From Phycisphaerae bacterium (GTDB taxonomy: Bacteria > Planctomycetota > Phycisphaerae > Sedimentisphaerales > Anaerohalosphaeraceae), in the NCBI GenBank assembly GCA_021736615.1, contig JAIPFN010000264.1:1-8274 (forward strand): a stretch of 8,274 bases of DNA, read 5' to 3'. A model generated the notes under the pieces. The model had not been told where the DNA came from and did no database searches. It saw nothing but the letters and a program-made list of their open reading frames with translations. Position 1 is the stretch's first letter; each line of letters starts with the position of its first letter. This document shows, one piece after another, positions 5,230 to 8,274 of this stretch. The position numbers and the translations under genes were made by a program.

Positions 5230-5250
5230 AAAACCCCGGCAGTAGCCGGG
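5230..5250 (-). terminator. Minus-strand terminator upstream of the DUF1080 promoter
   Basis: On the minus strand, CCCGGC-TACT-GCCGGG is a perfect six-base-pair GC hairpin followed by GTTTTTAG. On the plus strand it is followed by A residues, so it works in one direction. It would stop minus-strand transcripts that have run antisense through the lipoprotein gene at 5332-5754, such as readthrough from the long gene at 5943 onward. This insulates the DUF1080 promoter just below it. Confidence 0.6.
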
Positions 5251-5258
5251 AAAAAATG

Positions 5259-5286
5259 TTGTAAACTGGAAAGGATATTGTAAAAT
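5259..5286 (+). promoter_or_regulatory. Promoter of the coiled-coil lipoprotein gene
   Basis: TTGTAA (5259-5264, four of six) and TAAAAT (5281-5286, five of six) are 16 bases apart, putting the start near 5293 and the ATG about 39 bases on. Downstream, ATCTGAAA occurs twice in direct orientation (5292-5299 and 5306-5313, 14 bases apart), in the leader rather than upstream of the promoter. Confidence 0.45.
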
Positions 5287-5331
5287 CTAGTATCTGAAAT
5301 CAGTAATCTGAAACCCAACAGGAGCCAAACC

Positions 5332-5754
5332 ATGAAATTACGAAAAATCGCAACAGCGGCAATCATAACAGTAACCGCAATAATGCTAACCGGCTGCCAG
5401 GACGAGCTTAAGCAGCAGCTTACGGACTGTCAGGACAATAACACCAGGCTCGAATCGTCGCTTAAAACGCAGCAGGAGGAGGTTGAAAAATTAAAGAAAA
5501 TGGATGAAACCTTCGGCTTTACATTGATACAGGCCATACAAAAGAATGAAGCTTTGCAAAAGGAAAACGAACAGCTCAAGAAAGACATCACCAATCTAAA
5601 GGCAAAAATGGTCATTGAAGAAAAGACAAAGGATTTGACCCCAGCCGAAAAAGAGAGAATCAAGAAGGAGGGTCTCCAGAGATTATTTGAACTGCAAAGA
5701 AAATCGGCGGAAAAAATGAGGCTGGAAAAGTTGAAGAAGGAAGGCAAGAAGTAG
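5332..5754 (+). CDS. Small coiled-coil lipoprotein, function unknown
   Basis: The product is 140 residues. A lipoprotein signal peptide (MKLRK, hydrophobic stretch, lipobox LTGC with the lipidated cysteine at 22) is followed by a mostly charged, helix-forming mature part. Residues about 24-95 show heptad-like spacing of Leu/Ile/Val with Glu/Lys/Gln (ELKQQLTDCQDNNTRLESSL; NEALQKENEQLKKDITNLK), a probable coiled coil. The tail (100-140) is rich in Lys and Glu without glycine or proline runs. CQD occurs twice (22-24 and 33-35); Cys33 could form a disulfide. AGGAG seven bases before the ATG is a strong ribosome binding site. I do not recognise a family. General resemblance to small periplasmic coiled-coil lipoproteins suggests a structural or scaffolding role at the envelope, but this is composition-driven. 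It diverges from the DUF1080 lipoprotein and converges on the long fusion gene. Confidence 0.85.
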   Translation: MKLRKIATAAIITVTAIMLTGCQDELKQQLTDCQDNNTRLESSLKTQQEEVEKLKKMDETFGFTLIQAIQKNEALQKENEQLKKDITNLKAKMVIEEKTKDLTPAEKERIKKEGLQRLFELQRKSAEKMRLEKLKKEGKK

Positions 5755-5792
5755 TCTTATGAGTCGGAGTTGGGTGATACCATGGATTCAAG

Positions 5793-5806
5793 ACGGCAAT
5801 AGCCGT
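5793..5806. other. Short perfect hairpin between convergent genes, possible weak terminator
   Basis: ACGGC-AATA-GCCGT forms a five-base-pair stem 38 bases after the coiled-coil lipoprotein stop, in the gap between convergent genes. Neither strand has a proper T-run after it, so it is not a canonical Rho-independent terminator. The 188-base gap (5755-5942) otherwise holds only a 30-codon open frame on the minus strand (5832-5924) without a start signal. Confidence 0.3.
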
Positions 5807-5942
5807 TAAGTGCACCATTCAGTACCGGCCCTCAGCTTACAAGGTTTAATATGTCCATTACTTCCTGTATCTTATGGGAATTATCTGGCTGTGTTGCGGT
5901 TAACTTTCCTTTCAACAGGATTGCCTATGTGCAAATTTGGCG

Positions 5943-8274
5943 TTACTTGATTGATTCATGGTACGGTTTGGATTTCTTAAATAAACTCAGGTGTTTTTGG
6001 AAATTTTCAATTAAATTCTGCTGTTTTGACAAATTTGCGATTTCAATCGCTCTTTTCTCCATCTCAACAGCCTTACTAAAATCCCCGTTCGCGGCATACG
6101 CAATAGCCAAAGTATCTATATAATTCGCTTTTTTATATTGTGTCAATTCACATGCTTTTAGTGCATGTTTAACAGCCTTTGATGGATCAAATGAATTTCT
6201 GCCATTATATACAGCCCGCAACCAGGCTAGATTGTTCAACACCTCTGATCGCTGAGGCTTAAGCGTGAGAGCGTGGTCAAAGTGCAAGATAGCATCTTCT
6301 ATTTTATTCTGCTGTATCGCAAGAATTGCAAGCTTGAACGGCGAGGAGCTTTCGATTTTAGCAGATTTCTTGGAGATCGCATTAAGGTTTTCCCGCGCCA
6401 ATTTGCTGTATGGCATGTAGAGTACAGCTTTTTTAGCGGCATCGAGAGCATTTCCATGGACATTTTTTCGCTGTAGAACCCATGAACTAGCCAGCCAGAC
6501 GGCTCCGAAATCGGGCGATTTTCGAAGTTCTGCTTCTAATTTTGGCAGGACAGCATTTGGAGGCGATTTTTCAATAGCCTCCTTTAGATCATTCAGCCCT
6601 TTATCCAGCCACTCGACTAGTTCCTGTTTGTCTGGGGCAAACTGTAACGCTTTAGAGATGCTTCGCAATATTAGGAAAGAATCTTTAGTGAAAGCCGCAT
6701 CCAAAATATGACTAGCTGCTTGGTATGATGTCTTTTGTTTGCTAAGCCAAAGTTGACGTGTCTCATCTGATACTCCGGACCAATCAATATGATTTAAGAT
6801 TGAGTCACCGCGTACAGTTTTAACAAACTGCTCTGCAAGCCCCCCTCTGAACAAATCCTGCTTACTCTTGGCGGTATAACTAAATTCTACGAAAGGCAAA
6901 TAGTCACTGTTAACATTGTATCCTTTGAGGTATCGGAGAATGTCATTTTCGTCACCTATATAACATGTCATCACGTCCAGATCGTTTTGCCAATTCAGAA
7001 ATGAGACGCTGCCTCGAATGTTTTCGTCCTTTAGCTGCTTAGCAATATGCTTCAAAGAAAAACTCTGCTCATCCTCTGAGCCAACAATGTAAAAGAAACT
7101 AAATGCCTTCGTCGTTGGAAACCAGATGGTCGTGTGTCTAAAGGTTTCCACAAAAGTACCAAGGATGCTGTCAAAACATGGCACTGGTATCCCAGAAAGA
7201 TGGAGTTTGGTGATGAAAAGTCCTCCGGGATTTAAATGGTTCAGAGCATTCTGGAAATGTTCCTTACCGAACATTGGCGCACTTCCGGGATACGTAGGAA
7301 CATCTGCTCCATTAATAATGATGTCATATTTTTTGTCTGTCAAGTAAAGATAGTTTTTGCCATCCATATATATCATATTGACTTTTTCATTCAGTTTGTC
7401 GCCGAGATTAATGTGGCTGAAATAATCCAACGCAACATCTACAACTTCCGGGGCGATTTCCACACAATCAATCCTTTCAAAGTTATGCCGTGACAAACAG
7501 GCGGTAGTTTCACCCGAACCGAAACCTACAGAAAGCACTTCTTTTGCGTTTATATTTAAAAATGGGCCTAAATGACCCAACATTTTCTGTGCCACGCGGT
7601 GGCCCCCATCCCCAGCAATATTAACTCCATCTGAAGTCAACGCAAGAGTTCCATCTTCCTTTCTGTTTACAGCTACAGTCGTTGTAAGCCCTTCTCTTAC
7701 AGCTAAGGTGTTAATATCCGGGCGACTTACTATTTTTTGTTCGAATATCCCCAACGGAATCATTATCGCAGCTATTGTTAAAGTTATTGCAGTCGCCATA
7801 AAAGCAACACGAGTGCGTATCCTTATTTTGACAGCGAAAGCTTGTAGCATTAGAGCGCCAAGCCATACGCCAATGATTCCTAATATAGTAATTGAAAGCT
7901 GTGCTCCGTTCTTAGGAATCAGCAAAAATCCTGTAACTATTCCGCCCAGAACGGCACCAATGGTATTTGCCCCATATACAATTCCAGTTGTCTGTCCTAC
8001 TTTATGGTGATACTTGCTCCATGCCTGCAGTGCAAGCGGAAAGCCGATACCCATAGCTATAGATGGCAGAAGGAATAGGAAGATGCTGTAATATAAAGGC
8101 GGCACCAAAGACTGAACTGCCGGCACTTCCAACATATTTCCAAATACCCTGTCGTTGATACCCGGGGCTAACTGGAAACACCACGTACTCAGCCATGGAA
8201 AGTAAATAATTCCGAATAACCCGAGACATGTCATACTTATGCCAAATCCCATCGCGGGGTTTTCCAGTCGTTTT
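5943..8274 (-). CDS. Membrane-embedded spermidine synthase-like protein with C-terminal TPR repeats, 5' end outside window
   Basis: The frame is open to the right edge, so the first visible ATG (8252) is probably internal and upstream membrane helices are missing. Numbering from that ATG, 769 residues are visible. Hydrophobic segments near 5-27, 55-75, 90-112, 119-140 and 150-170 form the end of an MFS-like membrane region. A Rossmann methyltransferase-fold domain resembling polyamine aminopropyltransferases follows at about 185-400: VLSVGFGSGET (239-249) is the nucleotide/SAM-binding glycine motif, with CVEIAPE (263-269), MDGKNYL (296-302) and YDIIINGADVPTYPGS (309-324). Residues about 630-760 contain TPR-like helices (AILHFDHALTLKP, VLNNLAWLRAV, YIDTLAIAYAANGDFSKAVEMEKRAIEIA). 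Such three-part fusions are known in Planctomycetes and Deltaproteobacteria. The usual DSSDP loop of aminopropyltransferases reads NGADV here, with Asn314 in place of the first Asp, so classical spermidine synthesis is doubtful. Confidence 0.85.
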   Translation of the reverse strand, partial: KRLENPAMGFGISMTCLGLFGIIYFPWLSTWCFQLAPGINDRVFGNMLEVPAVQSLVPPLYYSIFLFLLPSIAMGIGFPLALQAWSKYHHKVGQTTGIVYGANTIGAVLGGIVTGFLLIPKNGAQLSITILGIIGVWLGALMLQAFAVKIRIRTRVAFMATAITLTIAAIMIPLGIFEQKIVSRPDINTLAVREGLTTTVAVNRKEDGTLALTSDGVNIAGDGGHRVAQKMLGHLGPFLNINAKEVLSVGFGSGETTACLSRHNFERIDCVEIAPEVVDVALDYFSHINLGDKLNEKVNMIYMDGKNYLYLTDKKYDIIINGADVPTYPGSAPMFGKEHFQNALNHLNPGGLFITKLHLSGIPVPCFDSILGTFVETFRHTTIWFPTTKAFSFFYIVGSEDEQSFSLKHIAKQLKDENIRGSVSFLNWQNDLDVMTCYIGDENDILRYLKGYNVNSDYLPFVEFSYTAKSKQDLFRGGLAEQFVKTVRGDSILNHIDWSGVSDETRQLWLSKQKTSYQAASHILDAAFTKDSFLILRSISKALQFAPDKQELVEWLDKGLNDLKEAIEKSPPNAVLPKLEAELRKSPDFGAVWLASSWVLQRKNVHGNALDAAKKAVLYMPYSKLARENLNAISKKSAKIESSSPFKLAILAIQQNKIEDAILHFDHALTLKPQRSEVLNNLAWLRAVYNGRNSFDPSKAVKHALKACELTQYKKANYIDTLAIAYAANGDFSKAVEMEKRAIEIANLSKQQNLIENFQKHLSLFKKSKPYHESIK

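Noticed and set aside
5851..6123. Plus-strand 90-codon frame at the end of the fusion gene
   Set aside because: Mostly antisense to the TPR region, with hydrophobic composition typical of a complement-strand artefact and no ribosome binding site.

Overview
The window reads as chromosome of a PVC-group bacterium, most likely a planctomycete of the low-to-moderate GC, Phycisphaerae/Sedimentisphaerales type. This is an inference from gene content: a ThiD2-ThiE fusion, a DUF1080 (3-keto-disaccharide hydrolase) lipoprotein, and a long membrane/spermidine-synthase-like/TPR fusion. Several genes also lack a clear Shine-Dalgarno sequence. There is no insertion sequence, tRNA, rRNA or CRISPR array.

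Layout. Positions 1-738 (minus) hold a thiamine-phosphate synthase cut off at its 3' end by the window edge. Positions 739-1324 carry no recognised protein gene. They contain a promoter-to-terminator unit on the minus strand (about 1049 to 804) that folds well as RNA and sits just upstream of the thiamine gene. Positions 1325-1867 (plus) encode a small nitroreductase with its own promoter and a TTG start. It converges on a NarL/FixJ response regulator at 2039-2698 (minus) across a bidirectional terminator. A second, paralogous regulator follows at 2864-3520 (minus). Thirteen bases upstream of it is an ORF holding only the ATPase half of a sensor kinase (3534-3854), preceded by a ygbA-like gene (3895-4209) and a DUF1080 lipoprotein (4256-5152), all on the minus strand. 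A divergent plus-strand gene at 5332-5754 encodes a coiled-coil lipoprotein. From 5943 to the right edge (minus) runs the long fusion protein, whose N-terminus lies outside the window.

How it may work together. The run DUF1080 lipoprotein > ygbA > kinase ATPase domain > response regulator is collinear with short gaps and could be one transcript from the promoter at 5197-5225, although a weak hairpin at 4239-4253 may separate the lipoprotein from the rest. The ygbA family is named for nitrogen-oxide-responsive expression in enterobacteria, so nitrosative or redox sensing by the adjacent NarL-type regulators is a reasonable but unproven idea. The kinase lacks its dimerisation/His-phosphotransfer half, so the system is either degenerate or signals through another kinase.

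The most unusual signal is the structured minus-strand RNA at about 804-1015. It has a good promoter, a strong terminator, several long complementary segments, and a 12-bp complementarity between an internal loop and the terminator loop. It could be a free small RNA or an attenuating leader for the thiamine gene. I could not match it to a known RNA family, and it does not show the TPP-riboswitch signature.
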